Origin: Pseudomonas sp. LP_7_YM
GTDB lineage: Bacteria > Pseudomonadota > Gammaproteobacteria > Pseudomonadales > Pseudomonadaceae
Assembly (NCBI RefSeq): GCF_004364435.1
Contig: NZ_SOCT01000001.1
Coordinates: 310,001-374,000 of the forward strand
Direction of reading: 5' to 3'
Length of the DNA stretch: 64,000 bases
Made by a program: the position numbers and the translations under genes. A model generated the notes under the pieces. The model did not search any database. It saw nothing but the letters and a program-made list of their open reading frames with translations, and was not told the origin of the DNA. Below are positions 45,284-54,486 of the stretch, in pieces; the first letter of the stretch is position 1; the number at the start of each line of letters is the position of its first letter.

Positions 45284-45903
45284 ACTAGGGAATTGCGTTT
45301 TGCCATCTCGATAAGTTCTACCAGAGTCTTGGCTTTGAGTTTCTGCATCAAGCGTGTTTTATAAGTGCTGACGGTTTTGTTACTGAGAAACATGCCCTTG
45401 GCGATTTCCTTGTTTGTTCGCCCCTGAGCAAATAACTGAAGTACCATCAATTCGCGATCATTGACCAGTTTGAAGCGTTCCAGTTCATTTGGATCGCCGT
45501 CGCCGGCCGACACTCCAAGCGCCTGACTTGGAAAATAATTGTAGCCTGAGAGTACCGCTTTCACCGAACTGACAAGTTCACTCAGATCTTCCTGCTTGCA
45601 TACATAACCGGCGGCTCCGGATTGCATGCAACGGATGGCAAACAAACTCGGCGCCTGTGCGGTCAATACCAGAATCTTGGATGGAAGGTTCATTGCATTG
45701 AAACGGGCAAGCACCTCGAGACCGTCCAGCTTGGGGATGCTGATATCGAGGATAATCAGGTCCGGCATGCATTCGCGGACCATTTGCATAGCGTCCACAC
45801 CGTTGTCGGTTTCACCGACGATCTCGTAATTTTCATTCTCCAGCAGCATCCGGATGGCGAGGCGAATGACAGGATGATCATCGATGATAAAAACTGTGTT
45901 CAT
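45280..45903 (-). CDS. BvgA/EvgA-like NarL-family response regulator
   Basis: A 207-residue regulator. The N-terminal receiver has acidic Asp8/Asp9 and phospho-acceptor Asp53 (LIILDISIP); the C-terminal LuxR-type helix-turn-helix spans about 140-207 (GRTNKEIAKGMFLSNKTVSTYKTRLMQKL). It is translationally coupled to the hybrid kinase downstream and should be its final phosphate acceptor, acting as a transcription activator. Confidence 0.9.
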   Translation of the reverse strand: MNTVFIIDDHPVIRLAIRMLLENENYEIVGETDNGVDAMQMVRECMPDLIILDISIPKLDGLEVLARFNAMNLPSKILVLTAQAPSLFAIRCMQSGAAGYVCKQEDLSELVSSVKAVLSGYNYFPSQALGVSAGDGDPNELERFKLVNDRELMVLQLFAQGRTNKEIAKGMFLSNKTVSTYKTRLMQKLKAKTLVELIEMAKRNSLV

Positions 45904-46284
45904 AATTCAATCCATAACGAGCGGCGAAGAAAGCGCGCACCTTATCTCAGATGCTGGAAGGCGCGCATGAAGAGAACGGGCTTATAGCTATATATAGGAA
46001 ACATCCTACAAAAATTAGCGTATTGCCGTACGACTATCCTCGGGAAGAGGTGGAAATGTTTAAAGAAGTCGAAAGCTCCTGATACGTGAAAAGTTATCAG
46101 AAGACGAGTGTTTATTTCGAATCGGAATGGTCCTACGTTAAGGTCAGGAACCGGCTACATAATTAAACCTGTTATGTTTTTGAAACAGTGTTGCCAGCCT
46201 CTGAACAAGTCGCGCTTAACATCTGGATATGCAGTTTTTATCTAGTTAACGGCAACGTTATGCCAGCTCGATGATTCGATGGCA
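45904..46284. other. AT-rich gap between two receiver genes
   Basis: About 381 bp, AT-richer than its surroundings, between the two-component operon and an upstream single-receiver gene. It should carry the operon promoter (TATAGCTATATATAGG around 45982-45998 is promoter-like). No gene or structured RNA is recognised. Confidence 0.35.
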
Positions 46285-46683
46285 TCACCGCTTGCCCGGC
46301 GCAGATGAAACAAGACGCAATAACTCAAGCGTATTCAAGGGTTTGATCAAAAAACCGAGTAGTGGAAGGCCATTCCTGATTGCCTCATCCTCGATGTCGA
46401 GCAATTGCGCAGACTCCAGACCGCTGAGCAGCACGGCATGCCGGATGAGCCCCCTTTGATCGGCAACGCCGATCAGTTCGACGCCGCTCATGTCTGGCAG
46501 GCGCTGATCGCAGAGCAGCAAATCATAAGGTTCACTGCTGCGCTCCAGCGCTGCGATTGCTTCAGCGGCATTCAAAGCAGGCGTGACCCGATAGAGCCCA
46601 TGATTGTTGAGCAGGATTTGCAGCGAGAAGAGCTGAAACGGATGATCCTCTACCAGCAGAATTCGAAGACTGTGTCTGGACAT
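46285..46683 (-). CDS. Single-domain response regulator
   Basis: A 132-residue stand-alone receiver. The acidic pair is Glu12/Asp13 (LVEDH), the phospho-acceptor is Asp59 (LLLCDQRLPDMSG), and the conserved Lys is in FLIKPLN. It has no output domain. It lies directly upstream of the BvgA/S-like pair on the same strand and may act as a phosphate sink or a regulator of that relay. Confidence 0.85.
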   Translation of the reverse strand: MSRHSLRILLVEDHPFQLFSLQILLNNHGLYRVTPALNAAEAIAALERSSEPYDLLLCDQRLPDMSGVELIGVADQRGLIRHAVLLSGLESAQLLDIEDEAIRNGLPLLGFLIKPLNTLELLRLVSSAPGKR

Positions 46684-46910
46684 CGGGCTTTCCTGATGGA
46701 GCGATGGGCCCGGCGAGAAGCTCGCACCGGGGCGCGGCGCTCGACGGCAGCATGCGTGGCTAAGGCTCGGGCTGGTATGGGATAGAGTTGCCAGCGTTCA
46801 TGGCTGCCGGATTATTCGGCAGAGGTTTGAGAGCGGCGATAGGCTCTTTCCTGTCGGCGTGTAGGAAATTTCCGAAGATTTGTTTTTCTTTTCTTGGCGT
46901 ACGAAAAGAA

Positions 46911-46941
46911 AAGCCCGATTTCCCATGAGGATTTCGGGCTT
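46911..46941 (-). terminator. Terminator of dgt
   Basis: Stem AAGCCCGA paired with TCGGGCTT; minus-strand transcripts end in a T-rich run (complement of the A-rich stretch before 46911). It lies 20 nt after the dgt stop. Confidence 0.85.
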
Positions 46942-46961
46942 CAGCTAGCCGTGGCGCTGGT

Positions 46962-48296
46962 TTACTGGAGAGGACTGGTGTGCCCGGTCATTTCTCGGGC
47001 CATCTCTGTTGCGTAGCTGTCGGTCATGCCCGCGATAAAGTCGATGACTCGCAAGAACGAAGTGTGCAACGGCCATTTGGGGTCGGGAGCATTGTTGCCC
47101 AGGAGGTCAAGAATGCGCCGGCTTTTGAATGAGGGGGTATGCCCGCCATATTGCTCCAGTGCTGCGCCACAGAATGCATTCAGCAAAATCTCAAGGGTGG
47201 TGTAGGCACCGATCTCATGCAGCGTCTTGCGTTTGTCCTGGAAGATCTTCTTGCGGGCCATGTCCTTGGCGTTGAGTACGCAGCGTTTGGCCGGGCCGTG
47301 CATGTGTTCCACCAGATCGCCTTGCAGCGTTCCGGCCAGCAAGGCGTCCTGCTGCTCGACAAAGGCGCGGGCGGCGGCATTGGTCAGATGTTCGATGGCC
47401 TTGCCGCGCAGGATGGCCAGTTTGCGGCGACGCGAATCGTTCGGACCGAGCTGGCGATAGGTCTCCGGCAGGTCATCGCCCACCAAGCCCAGCAGCAGGG
47501 ACTCGACCTCCGTGTAGCTGAGCAACTCCATTTCCAGGCCGTCTTCGAGGTCGATCAGCGCGTAGCAAATGTCGTCAGCAGCCTCCATCAGGTACACCAG
47601 CGGGTGCCGCGCCCAGCGTTGCTCTTCCAGCTGTGGCAGGCCGAGTTTATTGGCGATCTGTTCCAGGATCGGCAGCTCGCTCTGGTAGCAGCCGAACTTG
47701 TGTTTTTTGTACCCAAGCGAATCGGCGTGCCGGGCCGTCCACGGGTACTTCAGGTAGGTTCCGAGCGTGGCGTAGGTCAGGCGGGTACCACCTTCGAACT
47801 GGTGATATTCCAGTTGCGTCAGCACACGGAAGCCTTGGGCGTTGCCCTCGAAGTTGAGAAAGTCATTGCGTTCGACTTCGCTCATTGCATCGAGCCAGCC
47901 ACGTCCGGCGGCTTGCTTGAACCAGCTACGAATCGCGTCTTCTCCTGAGTGGCCGAAGGGCGGGTTGCCAATGTCATGGGCCAGGCAGGCTGATTGCACG
48001 ACCATGCCCAGGTCGCTGGGTTCGCACCAGTCGGGCAGGGCGCTGCGCAGTGTTTCGCCAACCCGCATCCCCAGCGAGCGTCCGACACAGCTGACTTCCA
48101 GTGAGTGGGTCAGGCGGGTATGGATGTGGTCGTTGCTGGTGACCGGGTGGACTTGGGTCTTGCGTCCGAGGCGGCGGAATGCCCCGGAAAATATGATGCG
48201 GTCATGATCCTTGTGGAAAGGACTTCGCCCCGGTTCTTGAGGGCTGTGCAAGCTCTTGCCGAGGCGCTCGCGGGTGAGCAGGGTCTGCCAATCCAA
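46962..48296 (-). CDS. dgt: dGTP triphosphohydrolase
   Basis: A 444-residue HD-domain enzyme. [18 protein letters not shown] supplies one His, and [16 protein letters not shown] supplies the HD pair. The [23 protein letters not shown]-terminal motif is diagnostic of dNTP triphosphohydrolases, which split dGTP into deoxyguanosine and triphosphate. A 319-bp gap separates it from the next upstream gene. Confidence 0.9.
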   Translation of the reverse strand: MDWQTLLTRERLGKSLHSPQEPGRSPFHKDHDRIIFSGAFRRLGRKTQVHPVTSNDHIHTRLTHSLEVSCVGRSLGMRVGETLRSALPDWCEPSDLGMVVQSACLAHDIGNPPFGHSGEDAIRSWFKQAAGRGWLDAMSEVERNDFLNFEGNAQGFRVLTQLEYHQFEGGTRLTYATLGTYLKYPWTARHADSLGYKKHKFGCYQSELPILEQIANKLGLPQLEEQRWARHPLVYLMEAADDICYALIDLEDGLEMELLSYTEVESLLLGLVGDDLPETYRQLGPNDSRRRKLAILRGKAIEHLTNAAARAFVEQQDALLAGTLQGDLVEHMHGPAKRCVLNAKDMARKKIFQDKRKTLHEIGAYTTLEILLNAFCGAALEQYGGHTPSFKSRRILDLLGNNAPDPKWPLHTSFLRVIDFIAGMTDSYATEMAREMTGHTSPLQ

Positions 48297-48615
48297 GGCG
48301 GTTACTCCGTCGGGTGATTATCCGACTAGCTTCCCGGTTAGGCCTCCGGGCTGCAAGCGGAAGATAGTGACAACGACCAATCAAAGCTGACTGCGTCGAC
48401 GTCAGTCAGCAAACGACGGCCACCGAGGAACCGCCCTGGGTTAGGCAGCATCGATTGCCCGTCGTATTCGATAGGAGCTAAACGGGAGGGCCACGCCACG
48501 CCAGGAGAGGCTCAGGCGAAAGCCGCACACTTGCCGATATAAACATGGCAGGTGTGCGGGGGGCGTTGAATGAACAGCCCTGGAATCAAAGAGCGCAGCC
48601 AAATGGCCGGCTCAT
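48297..48615. other. Gap upstream of dgt
   Basis: About 319 bp between dgt and the envelope-type operon, both on the minus strand. It should hold the dgt promoter. A minus-strand 22-codon frame near 48546 lacks a ribosome-binding site. Nothing else is recognised. Confidence 0.3.
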
Positions 48616-48957
48616 TCAGGGACGCCGGCGCGAATTCTGAATGACCAGTCTGATAATCGGCATAAGGCTTGCGCTGAGCTTGATAAGACGACCGACGCTG
48701 CCAGTGCGTTTGCTGCGCGTACCTTTGCCCGTCAGAAAACCCAGCAGCGATACGGCTCCAACACCCCATAGCGGCGCATGCTTGATGCCCAGCGAACCGG
48801 GCAGGTCATTGGCCATTCCGCGCATGCGATGCAGTGGTCGCATCAGCTGCGTGGATTCGTGGCGGATCTCCTGACGATGCATTTCCATGCGCAGGCGAAT
48901 TAACGCTTTGCGCAACTCCCGGCGATTATGAGTCTGGGGCGAATCGGGAGTGCTCAT
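48616..48957 (-). CDS. Hypothetical basic membrane-associated protein
   Basis: A 113-residue basic protein with a charged N-terminal half (RRELRKALIRLRMEMHRQEIRHES) and a short hydrophobic region (LWGVGAVSLLGFLTG). It corresponds in position to the third gene of ElaB-YqjE-YqjK-type operons. Its start overlaps the stop of the preceding YqjE-like gene (ATGA-type), indicating coupling. The function is unknown. Confidence 0.65.
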   Translation of the reverse strand: MSTPDSPQTHNRRELRKALIRLRMEMHRQEIRHESTQLMRPLHRMRGMANDLPGSLGIKHAPLWGVGAVSLLGFLTGKGTRSKRTGSVGRLIKLSASLMPIIRLVIQNSRRRP

Positions 48958-49340
48958 GGCATCAGTCGCTCGCGGTCATTGGCCAGTTCTTCCAACGTGG
49001 AATGAAAGGGCGAGGATTCATCGAAAACCGCAGCTTTGAGACGCATCGCACAAAACAGCGCAGCCAGTGTGTAAAAAACGCAGAGCCCTATAATTCCGGC
49101 CAGACGATAGGTGTCCCAGACCAGAACCAGCAGCAGCGCCGAAAGACCGATCAGTAGCAAAAGGGCAAATACCAGCGCCAGACCCGCGAACAGCAGCACG
49201 CTGACGGTACGCGCTTTCTGCTCCTGCAATTCGATGCCGAACAACTCGACATGACTGTGCAGCAGTCCCAAGAACGCTGCGCCCAAGCGGCGGGGCGAAG
49301 AAGTGTTGTCGGTCTCGGTTGGACCTGTTCCCGGCATCAT
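48954..49340 (-). CDS. YqjE-type (phage holin superfamily) membrane protein
   Basis: A 128-residue protein with two helices (about 40-65 and 75-100). The N-terminus LGAAFLGLLHSHVELFGIELQEQKAR matches the YqjE/holin-superfamily III group. Despite the family name, this is a chromosomal envelope protein found next to ElaB/YqjD, not a phage gene. ATG 49340 is preferred over the upstream frame to 49412, which overlaps the ElaB-like gene. Confidence 0.75.
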   Translation of the reverse strand: MMPGTGPTETDNTSSPRRLGAAFLGLLHSHVELFGIELQEQKARTVSVLLFAGLALVFALLLLIGLSALLLVLVWDTYRLAGIIGLCVFYTLAALFCAMRLKAAVFDESSPFHSTLEELANDRERLMP

Positions 49341-49345
49341 ATCGA

Positions 49346-49660
49346 TCAGCGCCTGGTGGCCAGCAGGCCGATCAGGAAGCCTGCACCTGCGGCAATGCCT
49401 ACTGACTGCCAAGGATTGGCCTGTACGTATTCTTCTGTCGCGACCACTGCCTCCTGACTGCGCTCGCGCAGGGCGGCTTGTGCCACGGAAAGGGTTTCCC
49501 TGGCGCGCACAAGGCTTTCATTGATCTGGTCACGCAGCTCGTCTGCCTGTTCACCTGCAAGGGACGCGGTGTGGGCCAGCAACTTTTCCGTGTCTGCAAC
49601 AAGCGTCTGGAAATCTGACATCAGAATGTCCTGGGCTTTCTCTGCTGTTGGGCGAGCCAT
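49346..49660 (-). CDS. ElaB/YqjD/DUF883-family protein
   Basis: A 104-residue protein. A long helical N-terminal part (LVADTEKLLAHTASLAGEQADELRDQ) precedes the family signature EEYVQANPWQSVGIAAGAGFLIGLLATRR, a C-terminal membrane helix. In E. coli, ElaB and YqjD are inner-membrane proteins bound to ribosomes in stationary phase. It heads the three-gene operon, and an AGAAAAT region precedes its ATG. Confidence 0.85.
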   Translation of the reverse strand: MARPTAEKAQDILMSDFQTLVADTEKLLAHTASLAGEQADELRDQINESLVRARETLSVAQAALRERSQEAVVATEEYVQANPWQSVGIAAGAGFLIGLLATRR

Positions 49661-50017
49661 AATTTTCTCCGTAGGGGTGGCGATATTGGCTTTCGAGTAT
49701 GGCCCATAAGTGAAGGTTCATTCCAATTGGCACAAGTTGCGAAGTTAGCCACTGGTACAGCTTTTGCTACTCCATGGTGCGCCAGGGAGGCCGGTCGCTC
49801 TAATGCAGAGCGCCTTTCTCGGCACAGCGCCGAAACATTGATCCTAAATTCTAAAACATCGAAAAGCGCATTAGCGATCGATCCTGTTTGCCTGCCGGCT
49901 GCGCCAAATTGGTCCGCAGCAAGGGTTGAAGGCTCCATTTTGGTGCTCTTCGATCACAGGGTGAAAAAATGGTGGTCCGCTTTGGCGCTTTTTCATCACT
50001 TGCAGGCCTGTCTCTCG
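49661..50017. other. Divergent gap before ammonium transporter
   Basis: About 357 bp. The transporter frame remains open back to 49727 but the added residues have no membrane or family character. Presumably it contains promoters for both directions. No sigma-54 consensus (TGGCAC-N5-TTGC) was seen, which is notable for an amt gene. Confidence 0.35.
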
Positions 50018-51226
50018 ATGGAAAATATGCAAAGTGCGGTGGATACGCTGATCCACAGCTCAAATACCCTGTTCATCCTGATCGGCGCAGTCATGGTCCT
50101 GGCCATGCATGCGGGTTTTGCCTTCCTGGAGGTCGGCACGGTCCGGCAGAAAAACCAGGTCAATGCCTTATCGAAAATTCTCAGCGATTTTGCTGTGTCG
50201 ACCCTGGCCTATTTCTTCATTGGATACTGGATCTCCTACGGCGTCAGCTTCCTGCAACCTGCCAGCGTGCTGGCGACCGATCACGGCTATGGCTTGGTGA
50301 AGTTCTTTTTTCTGCTGACATTCGCAGCCGCCATCCCCGCAATCATTTCCGGGGGTATTGCCGAGCGCGCGCGGTTCGCACCGCAGTTATGCGCAACGGT
50401 GCTGATCGTGGCGTTCATCTACCCGTTCTTCGAGGGCATGGTCTGGAACGGCAACTTCGGGCTGCAAGCGTGGCTGCTAAAGACCTTTGGTGCCAGCTTC
50501 CACGACTTCGCCGGTTCGGTGGTGGTCCACGCCATGGGTGGCTGGCTGGCGCTGGCGGCAGTGTTATTGCTGGGCGCACGTAACGGCCGTTATCGCGACG
50601 GGAAGCTGGTGGCTTATCCGCCTTCGAGCATTCCGTTCCTGGCTCTGGGGTCGTGGATTCTTATCGTCGGCTGGTTTGGGTTCAACGTGATGAGCGCGCA
50701 GACCCTGAACGGCGTCAGTGGGCTGGTGGCTGTCAATTCGTTGATGGCGATGGTCGGCGGTACGGTCGCGGCGCTGATCATCGGTCGCAACGATCCGGGA
50801 TTTTTGCACAACGGCCCGCTTGCCGGGCTGGTAGCGGTATGCGCCGGCTCCGACCTCATGCATCCGGTGGGCGCGTTGGTCACGGGCATCATCGCCGGTG
50901 CGCTGTTCGTCTGGTGCTTCACCGCGGCCCAGGTGCGCTGGAAGATCGACGACGTCCTCGGTGTCTGGCCGTTGCATGGCCTGTGCGGCGTCTGGGGGGG
51001 CATCGCCTGTGGCCTCTTCGGCCAGACCGCCTTGGGCGGCATCGGCGGCGTCAGCCTGATCAGCCAGTTGATTGGCAGTGCACTGGGTGTATTGATTGCG
51101 CTGGCTGGCGGTTTTCTGGTCTACGGCGTGATCAGGCTGTGCCTGGGGCTGCGGCTCAGCCAGGAGCAGGAGTATTACGGCGCCGACCTATCGATTCACA
51201 GGATCGGTGCCGTCAGTCACGACTGA
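50018..51226 (+). CDS. amt: Ammonium transporter (Amt family)
   Basis: A 402-residue, eleven-helix Amt protein. The pore histidines are in VVVHAMGGW (His171) and LHGLCGVWGG; the signature DFAGSVVVHAMGG is intact. It takes up ammonium/ammonia. ATG 50018 is chosen because the sequence then begins like other Amt proteins. It lacks the usual glnK neighbour, so this may be a second, differently regulated paralogue. Confidence 0.85.
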   Translation: MENMQSAVDTLIHSSNTLFILIGAVMVLAMHAGFAFLEVGTVRQKNQVNALSKILSDFAVSTLAYFFIGYWISYGVSFLQPASVLATDHGYGLVKFFFLLTFAAAIPAIISGGIAERARFAPQLCATVLIVAFIYPFFEGMVWNGNFGLQAWLLKTFGASFHDFAGSVVVHAMGGWLALAAVLLLGARNGRYRDGKLVAYPPSSIPFLALGSWILIVGWFGFNVMSAQTLNGVSGLVAVNSLMAMVGGTVAALIIGRNDPGFLHNGPLAGLVAVCAGSDLMHPVGALVTGIIAGALFVWCFTAAQVRWKIDDVLGVWPLHGLCGVWGGIACGLFGQTALGGIGGVSLISQLIGSALGVLIALAGGFLVYGVIRLCLGLRLSQEQEYYGADLSIHRIGAVSHD

Positions 51227-51346
51227 TGCAGGACGCAGGCAGGTGGCTATGCTTACCCCCGAGCGGGTGGGCCTGGCCGGTAGCTGCCCCTCGAGATTCC
51301 TGACTTTTCGCAGTCTTGTGGATTGCGCCTGCGGTAGGAGCCGTCG

Positions 51347-52432
51347 ATGGAGCGTTTGTATTCCCTTCAGGGGTTCAGGGGTGTGGCGGTAATGGGCGTG
51401 GTCCTGTTCCACATGGCTGCCGTGGAGCACAAATACTCGGGCGGCGATATTTTCCTGCCGCCGTTTCTGGACTTCTTTCAACTGGGCGTTGACCTGTTCT
51501 TTATCATCAGCGGGTTCGTGATGGTGATCGTGAGCCGCGGCCGGTTTCAGAAGATTGCTGAGTCCAAGCGTTTCCTCTTCAATCGCGTCTCGCGGATATA
51601 CCCCACGTACTGGTTGTATTACTTCCTCACCCTGGCCGTGGTGCTGGTGCAACCGGCGATGGTCAACAGCAGTCATGGGTCCTCCAATCTGCTGCTGTCG
51701 TTCCTTTTGCTACCCAATGACAGTGTCCTGCTGGTGATGGTCGCCTGGTCCCTATTGTTCGAGCTGTGGTTCTATCTGGTGTTTACCGGGCTCATGTGCT
51801 TTCGCGAACGCTGGTTGCCAGCGTTGATCGCTGGCTGGGCGCTGATTCTGGTGGTGTTCAACAGTGCACAGAACTGGCAGGACTATAACGCTGCGTTGAA
51901 GATCATCCTTCATCCCTATGCGCTGGAATTCATCATCGGCGTCGCCCTTGCACTGTTGTTCTACGGTGGTTACGGCGTACATATCCCGACGGTCGCAGTC
52001 TGTGTTGCGCTGGCCGGCGCCTTGCTGCCGGGCATTGGGCTGATTGCCTATTACCGACTCTTTGATGACCAAGGCTTGTTGCGAATGTTTTCGGTAGGGG
52101 TTGTATTCGGCACGCTGATTTTCGGGCTGGCGTTGCTGGAGCGGCGTCGGCACATCCGGGTGCCGAGGTTGCTGATTGCGGTCGGGGACATGTCCTACAC
52201 CCTGTATCTCTCCCATCTGCTGGTGCTGGGCGTCGTCGGGCGCTGCTGGCAAATGATGGGTAACTCGCCCGACAGCCTGCTGGATAATGCACTGTTCGCC
52301 GCCCTGACGATGTCCGCAGTGCTGTGTTACGGCTGGGTAGGCTATCGCTGGTTCGAGAAGCCGGTACTTGACCGGGCGAACGATTTTTCCAGACGGCGCT
52401 TCCATCTCGACGGTATTTCAGGCCGGGCCTAA
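51347..52432 (+). CDS. Acyltransferase-3 family protein (OafA-like)
   Basis: A 361-residue membrane protein with ten helices. The N-terminus LQGFRGVAVMGVVLFHMAAV carries the Arg and His motif of the acyltransferase-3 family, and QLGVDLFFIISGFVMV follows. Such enzymes O-acetylate surface sugars. The preceding gene is the ammonium transporter with a 120-nt gap, so it is probably a separate unit. A GGAG site precedes ATG 51347. Confidence 0.85.
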   Translation: MERLYSLQGFRGVAVMGVVLFHMAAVEHKYSGGDIFLPPFLDFFQLGVDLFFIISGFVMVIVSRGRFQKIAESKRFLFNRVSRIYPTYWLYYFLTLAVVLVQPAMVNSSHGSSNLLLSFLLLPNDSVLLVMVAWSLLFELWFYLVFTGLMCFRERWLPALIAGWALILVVFNSAQNWQDYNAALKIILHPYALEFIIGVALALLFYGGYGVHIPTVAVCVALAGALLPGIGLIAYYRLFDDQGLLRMFSVGVVFGTLIFGLALLERRRHIRVPRLLIAVGDMSYTLYLSHLLVLGVVGRCWQMMGNSPDSLLDNALFAALTMSAVLCYGWVGYRWFEKPVLDRANDFSRRRFHLDGISGRA

Positions 52433-52496
52433 ACTGGTCATCCCGTTCTGAAGTGTTGCGCGTGGAGGATCAGGACATGCCATCGCATGCCAGCTG

Positions 52497-52727
52497 TTGG
52501 GAACACCGGGGTGTCATTTGTGTGAGGTCGCCGAGGCGGAACTGATGCCCCTGGTGGAACATGGTCTGCTGGTCGAACGGGTGGATATCGCTGAGAGCGC
52601 AGCCATGAATGACATATACGGTCTGCGTATTCCGGTGCTGCGGCGTGCTGACTCCGGTGTTGAACTGGACTGGCCGTTCGACACCGGGCAGGTGGTGGCG
52701 TTTTTGCGCGATCAGCTCGAAAGCTGA
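52497..52727 (+). CDS. Glutaredoxin-like protein, start uncertain
   Basis: A 76-residue thioredoxin-fold protein with a C-x-x-C pair (GTPGCHLCE) and cis-Pro region RIPVLRR, typical of the glutaredoxin-like (DUF836) family. The only in-frame starts are TTG 52497 or CTG 52494. A strong GGAGGA site and ATG exist at 52464/52477, but in another frame. The first strand appears a few residues short. A one-base change between 52477 and 52491 would join the good start to the gene. Confidence 0.6.
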   Translation: MGTPGCHLCEVAEAELMPLVEHGLLVERVDIAESAAMNDIYGLRIPVLRRADSGVELDWPFDTGQVVAFLRDQLES

Positions 52728-52785
52728 GCTTTATGCGCCATCAAACACTTTCCGGTTTGACAGCGGCCGACTCAGCCTGACCCGC

Positions 52786-53052
52786 TTACAGATACTGCGT
52801 GTCAACGACCATTGCTTTGGCAACCGCTTCTTTCTGCGCTTCGCTCATGTCGTCCCAGACGTGGACCTTGGCGTAATAGCCAAGGCCTGCGACGACGTAC
52901 AGGCTGAGGGTGAAGACGATGAACACCGACATGAAGGTCCAGCGACCCACGTCATTTTCTTCGTCGCAGAAGGATTTCGAGTAACGCTCTTCGCTTTCGG
53001 CAGGCGTGCCAGTGGAAAGGCGTTTGATCCATTGAAACAATTGAGCCAGCAT
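52786..53052 (-). CDS. Small hypothetical membrane protein (88 aa)
   Basis: An 88-residue protein: amphipathic start (MLAQLFQWIKRLS), acidic central part, one membrane helix (about 41-62, SVFIVFTLSLYVVAGLGYY) and an acidic helical tail. No family is recognised. ATG 53052 follows a GAGG site. It converges with the glutaredoxin-like gene. A terminator-like hairpin stands upstream, at 53182. Confidence 0.65.
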   Translation of the reverse strand: MLAQLFQWIKRLSTGTPAESEERYSKSFCDEENDVGRWTFMSVFIVFTLSLYVVAGLGYYAKVHVWDDMSEAQKEAVAKAMVVDTQYL

Positions 53053-53486
53053 TTTTATAACCTCAAAGTTGAAAAACAGAATCGGTCGTGGGCAGTGCAA
53101 GAGATCGGATCTCTCCTGTATTCGGCCACGTTGCAAGTCGCACGGCGCATCTGGGGGGCCGCACACATGCTGAAAACGAAAAAAGCCCGTCGAGGACGGG
53201 CTTTCTTTTTATGAGTTCAGGTCAGGCAAGCGTTTTCAACTTCGATCACGACCAAGGTCGCGCCGGTTCGGTTTCGCGCTTGCTTGCCGAGTTAGCAACA
53301 TTTTAGAACAAATAATTTTGTGCTTCTACAGCAGTCATGTAGATGTCTGACAACTGGTAGGGTCTGAGGCTGCGACAAATCGTCACGCATCATCGGCGGG
53401 CGCATAAGGCCTTGCTCGCATAGGCGTCAGTGCTCGGCGATAATGCCGGGCTTGTGGTTTCTGCCATCCCCGATTACGAGTCGCTC
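53053..53486. other. Gap holding a bidirectional terminator
   Basis: About 434 bp between the small membrane protein and the pseudouridine synthase. Contents: the hairpin at 53182-53204 and a short AT-rich part near 53300-53330. A small transcript ending at the hairpin is possible, but no gene product is recognised. Confidence 0.35.
53182..53204. terminator. Bidirectional terminator-like hairpin
   Basis: AAAGCCCGTC-GAG-GACGGGCTTT with flanking A and T runs on both sides. No gene recognised in the window ends directly before it on either strand, so it may end an unrecognised small RNA. Confidence 0.7.
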
Positions 53487-54377
53487 ATGTCCAAATCCGC
53501 GTTCATGCCTGCCACGCTTCAGGCCAGCACCCTTTATCTGCCGCCCGGGCCTTGGCTCACTGTGCTGGATTGTCTGTGCGAGCGTTTCAGTGCGATCAGT
53601 CGGGAGCAATGGCGCGACCGCATTGCCCGGGGCCGGGTGCTCGATGCAAACGGTCAGCCTATCGCCGCGGATCTTGCGTATCGCGAGGGGCTGCGCATTC
53701 ATTATTTTCGCGAGGTGCCCAACGAGACGCCTATCCCGGTGCAGGAACAGATCCTGTACGCGGACGAGCATCTGGTGGTCGCCGACAAACCGCATTTTCT
53801 GCCCGTGACACCGGGGGGGGAATACGTCGAACAGACCTTGCTGCGACGACTCATTCGTACCCTGGACAATAGCGATCTGGTGCCCCTGCATCGCATCGAC
53901 CGCCACACTGCAGGCCTGGTGCTGTTCTCGGCGAACAAGCAGAGCCGCTCGGCGTATCAGGCGTTGTTTCCGACCCGGCAGATCGACAAGCGTTACCAGG
54001 CCATTGCCCGGGCCTTGCCTGAGCTCGATTTCCCCAGGCTGCATAAAAGCCGGCTGGTAGAGGGCGAGCCGTTTTTTCGCATGCGTGAAGGGCAGGGGCA
54101 GAACAATACCGAGACCCGAATCGAGGTGGCCGAGCGCAACGGCGATCTGTGGCGCTATGCGTTGTACCCGGTGACCGGCAAGAAGCACCAGTTGCGTGTG
54201 CACATGGCGGCGTTGGGCGCAGGTATCTGCAACGACCCGTTTTACCCCGATATCATCAAAGACGCTGTGGACGACTACGACAGGCCGCTGAAGCTGCTTG
54301 CCCAGGGGTTACGCTTTGTCGATCCGGTAAAAGGTGAAACGCGGGTCTTCGAGAGCCGGATCAGGCTGGATTGGTGA
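53487..54377 (+). CDS. RluA-family pseudouridine synthase
   Basis: A 296-residue enzyme with the catalytic HRIDRHTAGLVLF motif (Asp138). An N-terminal S4-like region may bind RNA (WRDRIARGRVLDANGQ). Members convert uridine to pseudouridine in rRNA or tRNA. The target cannot be assigned from sequence; it resembles the RluA/TruC cluster. ATG 53487 is preferred to the open frame beginning 53430. Confidence 0.85.
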   Translation: MSKSAFMPATLQASTLYLPPGPWLTVLDCLCERFSAISREQWRDRIARGRVLDANGQPIAADLAYREGLRIHYFREVPNETPIPVQEQILYADEHLVVADKPHFLPVTPGGEYVEQTLLRRLIRTLDNSDLVPLHRIDRHTAGLVLFSANKQSRSAYQALFPTRQIDKRYQAIARALPELDFPRLHKSRLVEGEPFFRMREGQGQNNTETRIEVAERNGDLWRYALYPVTGKKHQLRVHMAALGAGICNDPFYPDIIKDAVDDYDRPLKLLAQGLRFVDPVKGETRVFESRIRLDW

Positions 54378-54486
54378 ACGAATTGGGCGATTATCCCACA
54401 CTGCAGTTGGGTTACTATCTGTCCACGGCACACCCTGCCGGTAGCGACGAACCTGTTGCTCATTTCTCTTCCATGCGGCGACCGTT

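Noticed and set aside
48954-49340. Phage holin, hence possible prophage
   Set aside because: The protein is a YqjE-type chromosomal membrane protein in an ElaB-like operon; no other phage gene is present.
49727-50017. N-terminal extension of the ammonium transporter
   Set aside because: The open frame has no membrane or signal character, and family similarity begins at 50018.
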